A stretch of DNA of 64,000 nucleotides, taken from contig NZ_AGFX01000031.1 in NCBI RefSeq assembly GCF_000236805.1, forward strand, positions 62,001 through 126,000, in the 5' to 3' direction. The position numbers and the translations under genes are program-made. The stretch comes from Paenibacillus peoriae KCTC 3763. GTDB lineage: Bacteria > Bacillota > Bacilli > Paenibacillales > Paenibacillaceae. Below, piece after piece: positions 8,753-18,332 of the stretch. The first letter of the stretch is position 1, and every line of letters begins with the position of its first letter. The notes under the pieces were generated by a model, which had not been told where the DNA came from, searched no databases, and saw nothing but the letters and a program-made list of their open reading frames with translations.

Positions 8753-9874
8753 TTATCTCTTTTTGGCTGCATCAATGTCCTCAGGATTCAGACCTGCCCA
8801 GATGTTCGGAATATTGACGGTTTCCGGATGCTCAAATACGAGAAACGCTGTCGGCAAATATCGCTCGCCGTATTCGGAAGAAGGCTTATTGATAATAGCG
8901 CGATCCTTAACGAGCACGGTCGATGACCCACCATCCAGATTAGCACCTATAACTGCTCCGTGCTTTAGCAAAATATTTTGCATATCGTACAAATTAGCAC
9001 CGATGCTGTAACCAGGCTGACGCCCGTCAACAGTCACGAAAATAATCGCGCCGTCGGCTCTTTGTCCCATCGCAGTACGGGGAGCAATCCCCCACCCTTC
9101 ACTGGCATTGCGGATTAGACCTTTCCCATTGACGATTAAGCGCGGCTGAAAGGTAACCGCTTCTTGCACATTCATTTTGGACAGTTCAGACAGTGAATAG
9201 TGCCCGGCTATCATCTTCCCCTGCTTATCAATCCCTACGATTTGGACAGAAGCATTTTTCCCCATGTCGTTGTAGTAAATTTGCCCCTGGGAGATAACAA
9301 CGCCAATCGGCTTGAAGCCGTTCCCGTCCCAGTTGGGATCGGCAAAGCCGCCACCATTTACGCCAGCAATGGCTCCCAAACGCTCAACCATGCTGGATAC
9401 CCGTTCTCCCCTGCCAACCTTGGCAGGAATTCCGAGCCTGATTTTAGTGGGGTCATGCACTGTCATCACATAGCCATGATAATTCCGGCCCGACACTTCT
9501 TCCACTTCAACCAGCGGCGTCTGCTGCATCTTGGTCGGAACCAGATCAGACAGATTAATCGTATGTCTGTCCTTCTCCTCGCCCATCTGCTCAAAACGAG
9601 CCGAATACTCAGCCACACGTTTTTGTGCCTCTGCTTCACCGATAAAATACTTTGCCCAGTGGCGATGTTGCGTCGTAATTAACGTGTCTGCAGCCAAATA
9701 GCGCATGTCCTTGCCAGAAGGTGTTAAAAATAACCACGCCGCTCCTCCTATTCCTACTAGCAGGAAGACTAAAAAAAGTCGCAGCACAAAGCGGCGGAAT
9801 CTACCTTTCCGTTTCTTCTTTTTATTTTTTGGCCTGCGAGCTGCTGCCCGCTGTGGCAAGATTTCCGGTTTCAT
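8753..9874 (-). CDS. Membrane-anchored phosphodiester glycosidase (NAGPA domain)
   Basis: A 373-residue protein with a basic N-terminus (RPKNKKKKRKGRF) and one transmembrane helix at about 28-50, then an extracytoplasmic domain. The C-terminal half is a NAGPA/DUF2233 domain: IAGVNGGGFADP, GIAPRTAMGQRADGAIIFVTVDGR and GAVIGANLDGGSSTVL are its hallmark strands. Family members cleave phosphodiester glycosides or related exopolysaccharide and wall linkages; the substrate here is unknown. Start ATG at 9874 follows AGGAGAGATG. It stands alone between terminators. Confidence 0.87.
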   Translation of the reverse strand: MKPEILPQRAAARRPKNKKKKRKGRFRRFVLRLFLVFLLVGIGGAAWLFLTPSGKDMRYLAADTLITTQHRHWAKYFIGEAEAQKRVAEYSARFEQMGEEKDRHTINLSDLVPTKMQQTPLVEVEEVSGRNYHGYVMTVHDPTKIRLGIPAKVGRGERVSSMVERLGAIAGVNGGGFADPNWDGNGFKPIGVVISQGQIYYNDMGKNASVQIVGIDKQGKMIAGHYSLSELSKMNVQEAVTFQPRLIVNGKGLIRNASEGWGIAPRTAMGQRADGAIIFVTVDGRQPGYSIGANLYDMQNILLKHGAVIGANLDGGSSTVLVKDRAIINKPSSEYGERYLPTAFLVFEHPETVNIPNIWAGLNPEDIDAAKKR

Positions 9875-10021
9875 TCAACATCTCTCCTGTTGTGGTGACT
9901 TCAATCTTTAAAATTCATTGTTATCTATTGAACAGCAACATCTATCGACATTATCATATTCTAATTTTCTAGAATGATAGTGTCAATTTTTTAACAGATT
10001 CATCACGCTGTAAAATAGCAC

Positions 10022-10056
10022 AACAAAAAAATTCCTCCACATGAATGTGAAGGACC
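10022..10056 (-). terminator. Terminator after K+/H+ antiporter gene
   Basis: Hairpin TCCTTCACAT/ATGTGGAGGA on the minus strand, with a seven-T tail, directly after the antiporter stop. Confidence 0.75.
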
Positions 10057-10068
10057 GTTATCCCCCCA

Positions 10069-11535
10069 TTACTGCGCAGCTTCCGGTTCAAGCAGCATGA
10101 ACAGTTCCTTCATCTGCTGTCGCTTGAGCTTGGGACTAAGCACATACAACGTGTCCCCCGGCTCAAGCACAGTTGTGCCTCTAGGAGTAATGATCTGCTC
10201 ATCGCGAATAATAGCGGTAAATAAAATGTCATCAGGAAGCTGCATGTCCTGAATCGCTTTACCTGCAATCGACATCCCCTTTTGCACCTGAATATGATTG
10301 ATTTCCGAAGTGGTTTTTCCCAGAGAAACCAACTCCAGCAATGAAGGGGACGACGTCTCGTCAGGGCCCATTAAACCAAGCTTCACTGCCAGCCACGAAA
10401 TGGTTGTACCTTGAATTATCGCAGAGGTAAGCACGACGAAAAATACAACATTAAAAAACATGGGCCCTACATCCATCTCATCCAGCAGAGGATAGGTGGC
10501 CAGTACAATAGGGACCGCTCCTCGCAGCCCTGCCCAGGATAACAACGTCTTTTCGCGTACTGAGTACCTGGAGAAGAGCAAGCTCAGGAAGACACCAATC
10601 GGACGAGCGATCAGCATCAGGATAAAGGAAAGCGCCAAACTTTGCCACGCAATCCCCAGCAGCTGATCGGGGAAAACCAGCAGTCCGAGCAGGACGAACA
10701 TCATAATCTGCACCATCCAGGCGAAGCCATTGTTAAAATGAATAATGGATCGCTTGTAGGTCAGATCGGAGTTACCCAGCACGATAGCCATCACATATAC
10801 CGCCAGCAGCCCGCTTGCTTCTAGCAAGGATGCCGCCGCATACGTCAAAATCGCAAAGGCCAGAGCCATCACGGGATACAGGCCGGATGACTCAAAATTC
10901 ATTCTATTAATGGCATATACACCTAAGCGTCCAAGTGCAAAACCAATAACCAGCCCAAAGCCCATCTCCCATAAAAATAATAAAATATGTATCCAAATAG
11001 ATTGCTCAGGGTGATGTATCAGTTCAATCAACGTTACGGTGAGAAATACAGCCATCGGGTCATTGCTGCCGGATTCCGCTTCGAGCGTAGAGGTAATTCG
11101 TTTCTTGATATTTTTACCGCCCAAAACGGAAAACACAGCCGCTGCGTCCGTCGATCCGACAATAGCGCCGAACAGCATAGATTCCATCCAACCTGCGCCT
11201 AAAATAAACTTTGCACAAACGCCAACAAGTACTGTCGTAACAATGACCCCAAGCGTTGATAATGACAACGCAGGTCGAATAACCGGCTTTATATCTGCAA
11301 ACTTCGTCTGCATCCCGCCTTCAAACAAGATCACAATCAGTGCGAGAATACCCACCAGCTGCGTAATAAAGGCATTATCAAAATAAATAAACTGACTGAG
11401 CACCATGCCAACGACAATAAACAAAACGAGCGCAGGCATACCGAAGCGACTGGAAAATTTGGTAGTCAGTACACCGACCAGCAGTAAGCTGGACAGCAAG
11501 AGCACAATAAAATTAATGACGGTTGTCTGTTCCAT
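10069..11535 (-). CDS. Potassium/proton antiporter, CPA1 type with TrkA-C domain
   Basis: A 488-residue cation/proton antiporter resembling NhaP2/CvrA. About 12 membrane segments span residues 1-385, including ILFEGGMQTKF, GAIVGSTDAAAVFSVLGG (the acidic transport motif) and SWAGLRGAVPIVLATYPLL. A cytoplasmic TrkA_C domain at about 400-480 (GKAIQDMQLPDDILFTAIIR, TVLEPGDTLYVLSP) likely binds a nucleotide or ion and gates transport. The ATG at 11535 with AGGAGA is preferred over the in-frame start 33 bases upstream. The preferred cation cannot be read from the sequence. Confidence 0.9.
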   Translation of the reverse strand: MEQTTVINFIVLLLSSLLLVGVLTTKFSSRFGMPALVLFIVVGMVLSQFIYFDNAFITQLVGILALIVILFEGGMQTKFADIKPVIRPALSLSTLGVIVTTVLVGVCAKFILGAGWMESMLFGAIVGSTDAAAVFSVLGGKNIKKRITSTLEAESGSNDPMAVFLTVTLIELIHHPEQSIWIHILLFLWEMGFGLVIGFALGRLGVYAINRMNFESSGLYPVMALAFAILTYAAASLLEASGLLAVYVMAIVLGNSDLTYKRSIIHFNNGFAWMVQIMMFVLLGLLVFPDQLLGIAWQSLALSFILMLIARPIGVFLSLLFSRYSVREKTLLSWAGLRGAVPIVLATYPLLDEMDVGPMFFNVVFFVVLTSAIIQGTTISWLAVKLGLMGPDETSSPSLLELVSLGKTTSEINHIQVQKGMSIAGKAIQDMQLPDDILFTAIIRDEQIITPRGTTVLEPGDTLYVLSPKLKRQQMKELFMLLEPEAAQ

Positions 11536-11640
11536 ACGGCTTCTCCTATCTTGAAAATAGCTGTTCATTTTTCGCCTTCTATCTATATACCCTCAAATCA
11601 TGCAGAATACTAATTTCTGATCAAAAATTGTTTAGAAATC

Positions 11641-11694
11641 GAAAAAATCCAGCTCACGGTCTGTGCTAAAATAGCACTTCATGAGCTGGATGTA
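11641..11694 (-). terminator. Terminator after fumC
   Basis: Ten-base arms ATCCAGCTCA and TGAGCTGGAT, with an inner GTGCTA/TAGCAC stem, followed on the minus strand by six Ts. Confidence 0.8.
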
Positions 11695-11731
11695 TGTTTT
11701 GTATAGACTTAGCTGCGACACGTGTCGCGCT

Positions 11732-13120
11732 TTAGGCTTTAGGCTGAATCATTTGCGCCGGTACGACATATTGGTCAAACTGTTCCTCGGTCAGCAGGCC
11801 GCTACGAAGAGCCGCTTCTTTGAGAGACAATCCTTCCGCGTGCGCATGCTTGGCAATTTTGGCGGCATTCTCATATCCGATATATGGATTCAATGCTGTC
11901 ACCAGCATCAGCGAATTGTTCAAATTGTGCTCAATTTTAGTGAGATCCGGCTCGATGCCGATCGCACAGTTATCATTAAACGCCACAATCGAATCGGCTA
12001 GCAGGTTCACGGACTGCAGGAAATTATAAATAATAACCGGCTTAAACACGTTCAGCTCAAAATTACCCTGACTCGCAGCAAAGCCGATCGCTGCATCATT
12101 ACCCATAACTTGCGTAACAACCATCGTCAGCGCCTCGCTCTGGGTCGGATTTACCTTGCCTGGCATGATGGAACTGCCTGGCTCGTTCGCAGGAATCGTA
12201 ATTTCGCCCAAACCGCTGCGTGGACCACTTGCCAGCCAGCGAACATCATTGGCGATCTTCATCAGGTCGGCGGCAAGCGCTTTGATTGTCCCGTGTACGG
12301 CTACAACCTCATCATGGCTGGTGAGTGCATGAAACTTGTTCGGTGCAGAAGTGAACGTTTTTCCAGTAATGCTGGAAATTTCGGCAGAGGTTCGGGTACC
12401 GAACTCTGGATGGGCGTTAATGCCTGTACCTACAGCAGTACCACCAATCGCCAGCTCCTTCATATATTGAACCGTGTCGATGATCATTCGCTTGCTCTTG
12501 TCCAGCATGGCAGTCCAGCCACTGATTTCCTGACCTAGTGTAAGCGGCGTCGCATCCTGTAGATGAGTCCGTCCGATTTTAATAATATCCTTAAATTGCT
12601 CTGATTTCTGCTGGAAGGTTCCTTTCAGCTTGTCAATGGCAGGCAGCAAGCGCTCCTCGACTGCAATAACGCCCGCCACATGAAGCGCCGTGGGAAACGT
12701 ATCATTTGAGCTTTGCGACATATTCACATCGTCATTGGGATGCAGCTTCGCATCTTTTCCCTGCTCTTGCAACCATTGGCTTCCCAGATGAGCAATGACT
12801 TCGTTCACATTCATATTGGACTGTGTACCGCTCCCCGTCTGCCATACAACCAGCGGGAAATGGTCATCAACTCGTCCAGCGAGAATTTCATCTGCTGCGT
12901 AAATAATGGCGTCCTGCTTTTCCTGTGACAGCTTGCCCAGCTTATAGTTGCTGATCGCTGCACTCTTTTTAAGCACCGCAAACGCCTGAATAACCTCTAA
13001 TGGCATTTTCTCCGAGCCAATCGGGAAATTTTCCTTGCTTCGTTGTGTCTGTGCGCCCCACAGGCGGTCTGCCGGTACCTTGATTTCGCCCAACGTATCC
13101 CTTTCGATGCGGTAGTTCAA
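11732..13120 (-). CDS. fumC: Fumarate hydratase class II
   Basis: Fumarase of the class II (iron-independent) aspartase/fumarase superfamily, 462 residues, interconverts fumarate and malate in the TCA cycle. The superfamily signature [13 protein letters not shown] is near residue 313; [11 protein letters not shown] and [16 protein letters not shown] are also present. The start is a TTG at 13120 with an AGAGGAGG site seven bases upstream ([11 protein letters not shown]), giving exactly the usual Bacillus CitG length; the nearer ATG is out of frame. It lies between terminators and is probably monocistronic. Confidence 0.95.
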   Translation of the reverse strand: MNYRIERDTLGEIKVPADRLWGAQTQRSKENFPIGSEKMPLEVIQAFAVLKKSAAISNYKLGKLSQEKQDAIIYAADEILAGRVDDHFPLVVWQTGSGTQSNMNVNEVIAHLGSQWLQEQGKDAKLHPNDDVNMSQSSNDTFPTALHVAGVIAVEERLLPAIDKLKGTFQQKSEQFKDIIKIGRTHLQDATPLTLGQEISGWTAMLDKSKRMIIDTVQYMKELAIGGTAVGTGINAHPEFGTRTSAEISSITGKTFTSAPNKFHALTSHDEVVAVHGTIKALAADLMKIANDVRWLASGPRSGLGEITIPANEPGSSIMPGKVNPTQSEALTMVVTQVMGNDAAIGFAASQGNFELNVFKPVIIYNFLQSVNLLADSIVAFNDNCAIGIEPDLTKIEHNLNNSLMLVTALNPYIGYENAAKIAKHAHAEGLSLKEAALRSGLLTEEQFDQYVVPAQMIQPKA

Positions 13121-13280
13121 TTCATTTCCTCCTCTTGGCTTATGTAATTCAGACAAAATATCGTGACCTTCTTTGTCTATTATACATTAATTTTCAAATG
13201 TAATCATTTATTTTGTAAGCGTTTTTTTACAATAAGGCCGGAGGAGAAAAAGAATATCAGCTACCCGTCTGTTCTCCAAA

Positions 13281-14825
13281 TCAGCTAATGGTGATATTAC
13301 CTCTGGCATGGACTTCTTTTCTGCCCAGCAGCTTGTTCAGTGCGTCGATATAGGCTTTAGCGCTAGCTTCCAAAATGTCTGTACTTGTGCCTCTTCCTCG
13401 GGCTGTGTACTCTCCTTGCCTCAGAATAGCGTGTACTTCTCCCTGCGCATCCTTGCCATAGGTTACAGACTGAATTGAATAGTCCTCTAATTCCACTGTT
13501 TCACCACTGGCTTTATCTATAGCGTTGAAAATAGCATCTACGGAACCGTTACCCATCGCTACTTCATCAATTGTGCTTCCATCTTGTTTGCTCAACCGAA
13601 TAGACGCTACTGGAACCGATTGATTGCCATAGGACACCTGAATGGAATCCAAGGTGAAAATCCGGGGAGAGACATCGCGGCTTTCATCCATCAGAACGAG
13701 CAGATCTTCATCCAGCACCTGTTTTTTCTTGTCGGTCAGAATTTTGAATTTGTGGAACGCCTCCTGAAGCTGCTCGTCTGTCAGCGCAGCAAATCCCAGG
13801 TCCGCCAGCTTTTCTTTAAACGCATGCCGACCCGAATGCTTGCCCAGCACAAGCTTACTCGTCTTCATACCAATGCGTTCGGGTGCGACAATCTCATACG
13901 TTGTACGCTCCTTAAGCATGCCGTCCTGATGAATGCCGGACTCATGTGCAAAAGCATTGGCTCCAACAATGGCCTTGTTTCCAGGCACCGGCATCCCTGT
14001 ACGTTTGCTCACCAGCCGACTGGTGGCATATAGCTCCTCCAGCACCAGACTCGTCTGTGCCTCATAAAGCTCTGCTCTGGTATCAAGCGCCAGTACAACC
14101 TCCTCAATCGGTGTGTTTCCTGCCCGTTCACCGATACCATTGATCGTACCTTCAAATTGATCTACACCATTACGAATCGCTGCTAGAGTATTGGCTGTAG
14201 CCATACCAAGATCATCGTGACAATGTGTGCTAAGCTGTATTTTTTCGATGTTGGGCACTTGCTGTCTTACGGCTCTAAACATTTCACCGAACTGATCGGG
14301 CGAGGCATATCCCACCGTATCCGGCAAGTTGACCACTGTCGCCCCTGCGCGGATCGCCATATCCACGACCTCACAAATAAAGTCCAGCTCGGTACGACTG
14401 GCATCCTCCGCCGAAAATTCCACCTTGCTGAAATACTTGCGTCCATAGCGAATGGCCGCAGCCGCGATCTCTAGTACCTTCTCCTTATTCATTCGCAGCT
14501 TATGCTGACGGTGGATGGGGGAGGTGGCCAGGAACAAGTGAAGACAGGCATCCTCCGCTCCCCGTAGCGCCTCCCTGACCGCATCAATATCTTGTTCTTT
14601 GGAGCGTGCAAAACCAACCAGTGTCGCGCGGGTAACGTGTTTGGCAATCTCCTGCATGCTGGATATCTCACCAGGCGAGGTGGCCGGAAACCCGGTTTCA
14701 ATCCGATCTACGCCCAGCTTTTGCAGCTGGAGGGCAATTTCCACCTTTTCTGTACTGGTCAGGCTAACCCCCGGTGATTGTTCCCCATCTCTTAACGTTG
14801 TGTCCAACACCCATATCTTGCGCAT
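13281..14825 (-). CDS. leuA: 2-Isopropylmalate synthase
   Basis: A 514-residue enzyme that condenses acetyl-CoA and 2-oxoisovalerate at the first step of leucine synthesis. The catalytic TIM barrel carries LDTTLRDGEQSPG at residues 7-19 and the metal-binding STHCHDDLGMATAN near 197-210; HESGIHQDGMLK follows. The C-terminal regulatory dimerisation domain (leucine binding) spans about 385-500. Start ATG at 14825 follows AAGGTGG. No leuBCD or ilv genes are nearby, so this copy is separate from a complete leucine operon. A GntR gene lies directly upstream with no clear terminator between. Confidence 0.93.
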   Translation of the reverse strand: MRKIWVLDTTLRDGEQSPGVSLTSTEKVEIALQLQKLGVDRIETGFPATSPGEISSMQEIAKHVTRATLVGFARSKEQDIDAVREALRGAEDACLHLFLATSPIHRQHKLRMNKEKVLEIAAAAIRYGRKYFSKVEFSAEDASRTELDFICEVVDMAIRAGATVVNLPDTVGYASPDQFGEMFRAVRQQVPNIEKIQLSTHCHDDLGMATANTLAAIRNGVDQFEGTINGIGERAGNTPIEEVVLALDTRAELYEAQTSLVLEELYATSRLVSKRTGMPVPGNKAIVGANAFAHESGIHQDGMLKERTTYEIVAPERIGMKTSKLVLGKHSGRHAFKEKLADLGFAALTDEQLQEAFHKFKILTDKKKQVLDEDLLVLMDESRDVSPRIFTLDSIQVSYGNQSVPVASIRLSKQDGSTIDEVAMGNGSVDAIFNAIDKASGETVELEDYSIQSVTYGKDAQGEVHAILRQGEYTARGRGTSTDILEASAKAYIDALNKLLGRKEVHARGNITIS

Positions 14826-14924
14826 ACAGCTACCACCTTTGCTTGAGTTTTAGGAGATGCTCAAAAAGCAGGTTTATAGATTATTGGATTCATATGATCA
14901 TCTGATGTTTAGAATCAAAAAAAA

Positions 14925-15635
14925 TTATGAATTGGCCATAAGCTTTTGCAATTCCAGCTTGGTACCGTCCAAATGTTGAATGCTATACAGCTCGGCAGCC
15001 TTACCATCCTGATCCCGAATCGCTTCATATATTTTCTCATGCTGTAATGTAAAATGATTTTGCATTGCCGGATCGGTAACGAGATTGTTCAGCGCCTTTC
15101 GAATCGCCTCTACAAAGCTGCGATATACGTCCGTAAGCACCTTGTTGCGAGTAGCTCCAGCCACAGCCAAGTGAAAGGTAATATCCGCATCCAGATAACC
15201 AGCCAGATCTCCGGCAGCCAATGTCGCCGCGCGGCGATCCAGCGCTTCCCGCATCAAGCGTAAATCCTCGTCATTGCGACGTAAGGCTGCCAATCTGGCA
15301 ATCTCCAACTCCAATACACTCCGCACCTCATAAACCTCGATGATTTCAGCGCGGCTTAGACGGTAGTCCAATGGCTCCTGGGAGGTCGTCGGTTGGCAGA
15401 CAAAGGTTCCGTGTCCTTGCTTTTTCTCTAGTAGACCGGCATGCACCAATACGCTGACCGCTTCACGCACGGTGGATCGCCCAACCCCAAAGAGCTTCAT
15501 AAGTTCAGGCTCTGTTGGAATCCTTGTACCTACGCTCCATTCACCAGCTGTTATTTTTCGTTGCAACTGTTCAGCCACTTCATCGGCAATTTGCTTGCGT
15601 TTGACGGCTTGAAAAGGCACCATATCATCATTCAT
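14925..15635 (-). CDS. FadR-subfamily GntR transcriptional regulator
   Basis: A 236-residue regulator. The GntR winged helix is at residues 12-80 (GTRIPTEPELMKLFGVGRSTVREAVSVLVHAGLLEKKQGHGTF, split over several helices), and an FCD ligand domain is at about 95-225 with EVRSVLELEIARLAAL and DITFHLAVAGATRNKVL carrying the usual metal ligands. FCD regulators commonly sense carboxylates such as lactate, glycolate or gluconate. Start ATG at 15635 follows AGGAGATG. It may be co-transcribed with leuA 99 bases downstream; its target is not deducible. Confidence 0.88.
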   Translation of the reverse strand: MNDDMVPFQAVKRKQIADEVAEQLQRKITAGEWSVGTRIPTEPELMKLFGVGRSTVREAVSVLVHAGLLEKKQGHGTFVCQPTTSQEPLDYRLSRAEIIEVYEVRSVLELEIARLAALRRNDEDLRLMREALDRRAATLAAGDLAGYLDADITFHLAVAGATRNKVLTDVYRSFVEAIRKALNNLVTDPAMQNHFTLQHEKIYEAIRDQDGKAAELYSIQHLDGTKLELQKLMANS

Positions 15636-15711
15636 CTGATCATCTCCTGTTTCACATCATACTATGGCTGCTTCGTACTCTGCAACTGTTTTCCTCGGGG
15701 CTTCTCTACAA

Positions 15712-15760
15712 AAATAAGCCTGGTAACCGTTCTCAACACGGTCCAGGCTTATTTTTATAT
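15712..15760. terminator. Bidirectional terminator
   Basis: Arms AATAAGCCTGG and CCAGGCTTATT with inner ACCG/CGGT pairing, flanked by A5 on one side and T5 on the other. It ends the aldose epimerase gene on the minus strand. Confidence 0.85.
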
Positions 15761-15768
15761 CATCTATT

Positions 15769-16788
15769 TTACGATTTCATGTTGGCTGGTGTAACACAAT
15801 ACAGACGGCTGGTTGTTTCAAAAATATGGCCCGGCGCCAGTGCAATCAACCCGATGTCTTCCGCAGGCAAATCCGTACGATTCGGTGCATTGATCATGTT
15901 CATTTGCGGCTCAGGACAAATAAATTCCTTGTTCGCTTTGTTGTTCCAGATCATCCAATGCTTATAGGCTGTGCCTACATCGTACACGAGGGTAGCACCT
16001 GTCTTGCTGTGTGACAGCTCCATATAGTTGCGTCCATTTTGCGGAACTGCCGTGTAATGATTATCCATAGAAGCAAAATAAGGACTAACTCCCGTTGTCT
16101 TCAGCAATTCCTCTTCTGGTGATAAAGACTGGAACTGTCCGGTGGCCAACAGCCGCTTCGTCAGTTCACGACGTTCACCGATCGTGACCTTAATCTTGTA
16201 ATCCTCAGGCGAGCTATCGGGTACGAACGGAACCCGAATCGCCGTGTGGAAGGCAAACAGGTTGGGAATCGGTTGATTACCCTCGTTATGGATCACATAA
16301 CGCTGTTGTAGACCAAATTCGTCCAGAGTGTACGTCAGCTTCATCGTGAAGGTAAACGGCAAGTATCGGAACATGGGATGCCCTTCCCTTACATGCTGAT
16401 TCATCACCACATAGCTGCCCTGCTCCCCGGAACCGTAATCCTCAACCTCCCACCGAACGGTGTGTAAAAAGCCATGCAAATGGTTATGAGTCGCCTCTTC
16501 GTTAATCGGCAGCTCATATGTAACTCCATTCCACAGGAATTTTCCATCCTCATACCGATTTGGAGGGTACAGGAAAGGAATTCCATAAACAGACGGGTTT
16601 TGTTTAAAAGCCTCTATGCAGTCAGCATCCGGCTCACGCAGAAAAGAATACCCCAGTTCATTGTCACGAAAAGAAATCAGATTTGCACCGTTTCCCGGCA
16701 AGGCTACTGCTTCATACCGCCCAAATTTAAGACGAATGGCAGGGATTCCGTAATAAAGATCACCAATTGCAGCATGCTGTTGTGTCAT
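15769..16788 (-). CDS. Aldose 1-epimerase family protein
   Basis: A 339-residue galactose-mutarotase-fold protein that probably interconverts alpha and beta anomers of a hexose or related sugar. NHLHGFLHTVRWEVE carries the conserved His pair and HTAIRVPF the second active-site region; ENQ-like acid residues fall in the C-terminal third (WNNKANKEFICPEPQMN). ATG at 16788 follows AAGGAGG with seven-base spacing; a TTG immediately before it is not needed. It stands alone, so the sugar is unknown. Confidence 0.85.
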   Translation of the reverse strand: MTQQHAAIGDLYYGIPAIRLKFGRYEAVALPGNGANLISFRDNELGYSFLREPDADCIEAFKQNPSVYGIPFLYPPNRYEDGKFLWNGVTYELPINEEATHNHLHGFLHTVRWEVEDYGSGEQGSYVVMNQHVREGHPMFRYLPFTFTMKLTYTLDEFGLQQRYVIHNEGNQPIPNLFAFHTAIRVPFVPDSSPEDYKIKVTIGERRELTKRLLATGQFQSLSPEEELLKTTGVSPYFASMDNHYTAVPQNGRNYMELSHSKTGATLVYDVGTAYKHWMIWNNKANKEFICPEPQMNMINAPNRTDLPAEDIGLIALAPGHIFETTSRLYCVTPANMKS

Positions 16789-16877
16789 CAAAAATCCTCC
16801 TTGATGAAATGACGATGGTTAATGAAAGCGTTTTGCTTTTGGCTTGACTATACCATGCTCAGCAAAAAAATTCCACG

Positions 16878-16920
16878 TCAACACAAAAAAAACGACGCCT
16901 CGTAAAGCATCGTCCTTTTC
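16878..16920 (-). terminator. Terminator after MBL hydrolase gene
   Basis: Arms ACGATGC and GCGTCGT around an eight-base loop, followed by eight Ts on the minus strand. Confidence 0.75.
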
Positions 16921-16926
16921 ACATTG

Positions 16927-17748
16927 TTACACATACCGCCCCTGTTTGGGTACAGCTATGCGCTCAAAATCAGCGGCAAGTCGCTCCAACTGATCCTTTA
17001 ACTTGGTTCCACGCATGTAATGACCGTGCCCTGTAACTGCAACCTCAGGCTTTAGACCGGCCAGCATTACCACTGAGCGCTGTGCAGCCTGCCAATCTGT
17101 CGTAAAATACGCAGGCGGCCCGTGGATTTCTTTTTCCTGTAAAATTTCTTTTTCCTTTAAAATAACAGTCAGTGCCGATTCCTGCTTCACCGTAATAAAA
17201 GCGTCTCCAGCCACCAGCAGCCGTCTTCGCTCATGAAAAAGCGATACATGACCAGGTGTATGTCCTGGCGTATGCAGCCACTTCCAGCCGGGAGCACCAG
17301 GGACACTGCCATCCTGAGGCAAGGGAGCAATGCGATCATCGAGATCTATAGCATCATTGGGGTATAGAAAAGAAATACCCGACAACAAACCTCCACCCAC
17401 ACCGGGATCAGGTTTCTGATAATCCTTCATTCCCGTCAAATAAGGCAATTCCAGCGGATGTGCATATACTGGAGCCCCCCAATGCTGTACCAGCTCAATA
17501 ACAGAGCCTACATGATCAAAATGACCATGAGTAAGCACAATAGCAATCGGAGGGCCCGTGAACCGTTCCTCAGCCTGGCGAATAATCGAATCTGTAAATC
17601 CTGTCATCCCCGTATCCACCAGCACCCAGGTTCGGCTTCCCGGCTCCCCGACAAAACACATATTTACAAACAGTGTCCGTAAGCTCAAGAGATCGGGAGC
17701 AGCCTCTTCATTTGCCGTCATTCCTTCGGTGAACAGATGATTTGCCAA
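16927..17748 (-). CDS. MBL-fold metallo-hydrolase
   Basis: A 273-residue metallo-beta-lactamase-fold hydrolase. The metal-binding THGHFDHVGS motif is near residue 74, HTPGHTPGHVSLF near 160, VAGDAF near 178, and a C-terminal GHGHYMRG near 238, so both zinc sites look complete. It resembles YflN-type or glyoxalase-II-like cytoplasmic hydrolases. The start is TTG at 17748, decided by AGGAGGGTGA eight bases upstream. The substrate cannot be assigned. Confidence 0.88.
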   Translation of the reverse strand: MANHLFTEGMTANEEAAPDLLSLRTLFVNMCFVGEPGSRTWVLVDTGMTGFTDSIIRQAEERFTGPPIAIVLTHGHFDHVGSVIELVQHWGAPVYAHPLELPYLTGMKDYQKPDPGVGGGLLSGISFLYPNDAIDLDDRIAPLPQDGSVPGAPGWKWLHTPGHTPGHVSLFHERRRLLVAGDAFITVKQESALTVILKEKEILQEKEIHGPPAYFTTDWQAAQRSVVMLAGLKPEVAVTGHGHYMRGTKLKDQLERLAADFERIAVPKQGRYV

Positions 17749-17873
17749 AGCGTCACCCTCCTATTCACATGGAATTTCCTGTTATTATCGACCTATAGGC
17801 TTCCCCCATGTCAGCAGATTATTCGGACACTGCTAAATATAATCCGCTTGTCACGAAAATAGACCTGTTTACA

Positions 17874-18170
17874 TTACTCGGGTAATTTGCTCCAAGCCGC
17901 ATCCAGCAAATAATCGAATAAATCGTCATTTTCTTCAATCCAGCCATCCATCTCCAGCATTTCTTCCTCTACCCGCGATTCTCCCGCAAAATGAAGACTG
18001 TAGTCCCATTCCTTCCCCCTTTTACTGTGGAATGTAATTTCATATACAGACTGATGTCCATCTACTCCAAATATGGCTTGGCCTAAATAAACACCGTTTT
18101 CATCTCTCGTCATCTGTGCCTGTTGAATATGTACTTCCTTCACTTCCTGAGGTGAATTTTGCTCTGTCAT
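17874..18170 (-). CDS. Conserved hypothetical protein, acidic C-terminus
   Basis: A 98-residue soluble protein with no family that I recognise. It has beta-rich centre segments (GVYLGQAIFGVDG, SVYEITFHSKRGKEWDYSLHF) and a strongly acidic C-terminal helix region (RVEEEMLEMDGWIEENDDLFDYLLDAAW). The ribosome site is weak (GGATC before ATG at 18170). It is divergent from the aminopeptidase gene. Codon pattern and length make it a plausible real gene. Confidence 0.65.
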   Translation of the reverse strand: MTEQNSPQEVKEVHIQQAQMTRDENGVYLGQAIFGVDGHQSVYEITFHSKRGKEWDYSLHFAGESRVEEEMLEMDGWIEENDDLFDYLLDAAWSKLPE

Positions 18171-18332
18171 TCATTGATCCGCCCTTTCATTTTTCCTAAA
18201 ATGTACCAAAATTGATTTGAGAACCTTTTCGTTACATTGTACAATATATAAGCTATGCGTAGAATTTGCAAAAAAACTGTGCAAGCGACCCAAGCCTGTT
18301 TAAGGCTTTTTCGTGAAATGGAGGAATGTAAC

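Noticed and set aside
13213-13232. TTGTAA/TTACAA inverted repeat upstream of fumC as a cre site
   Set aside because: Spacing does not fit cre and the right half lacks the CG-centred symmetry; could be chance in AT-rich DNA.
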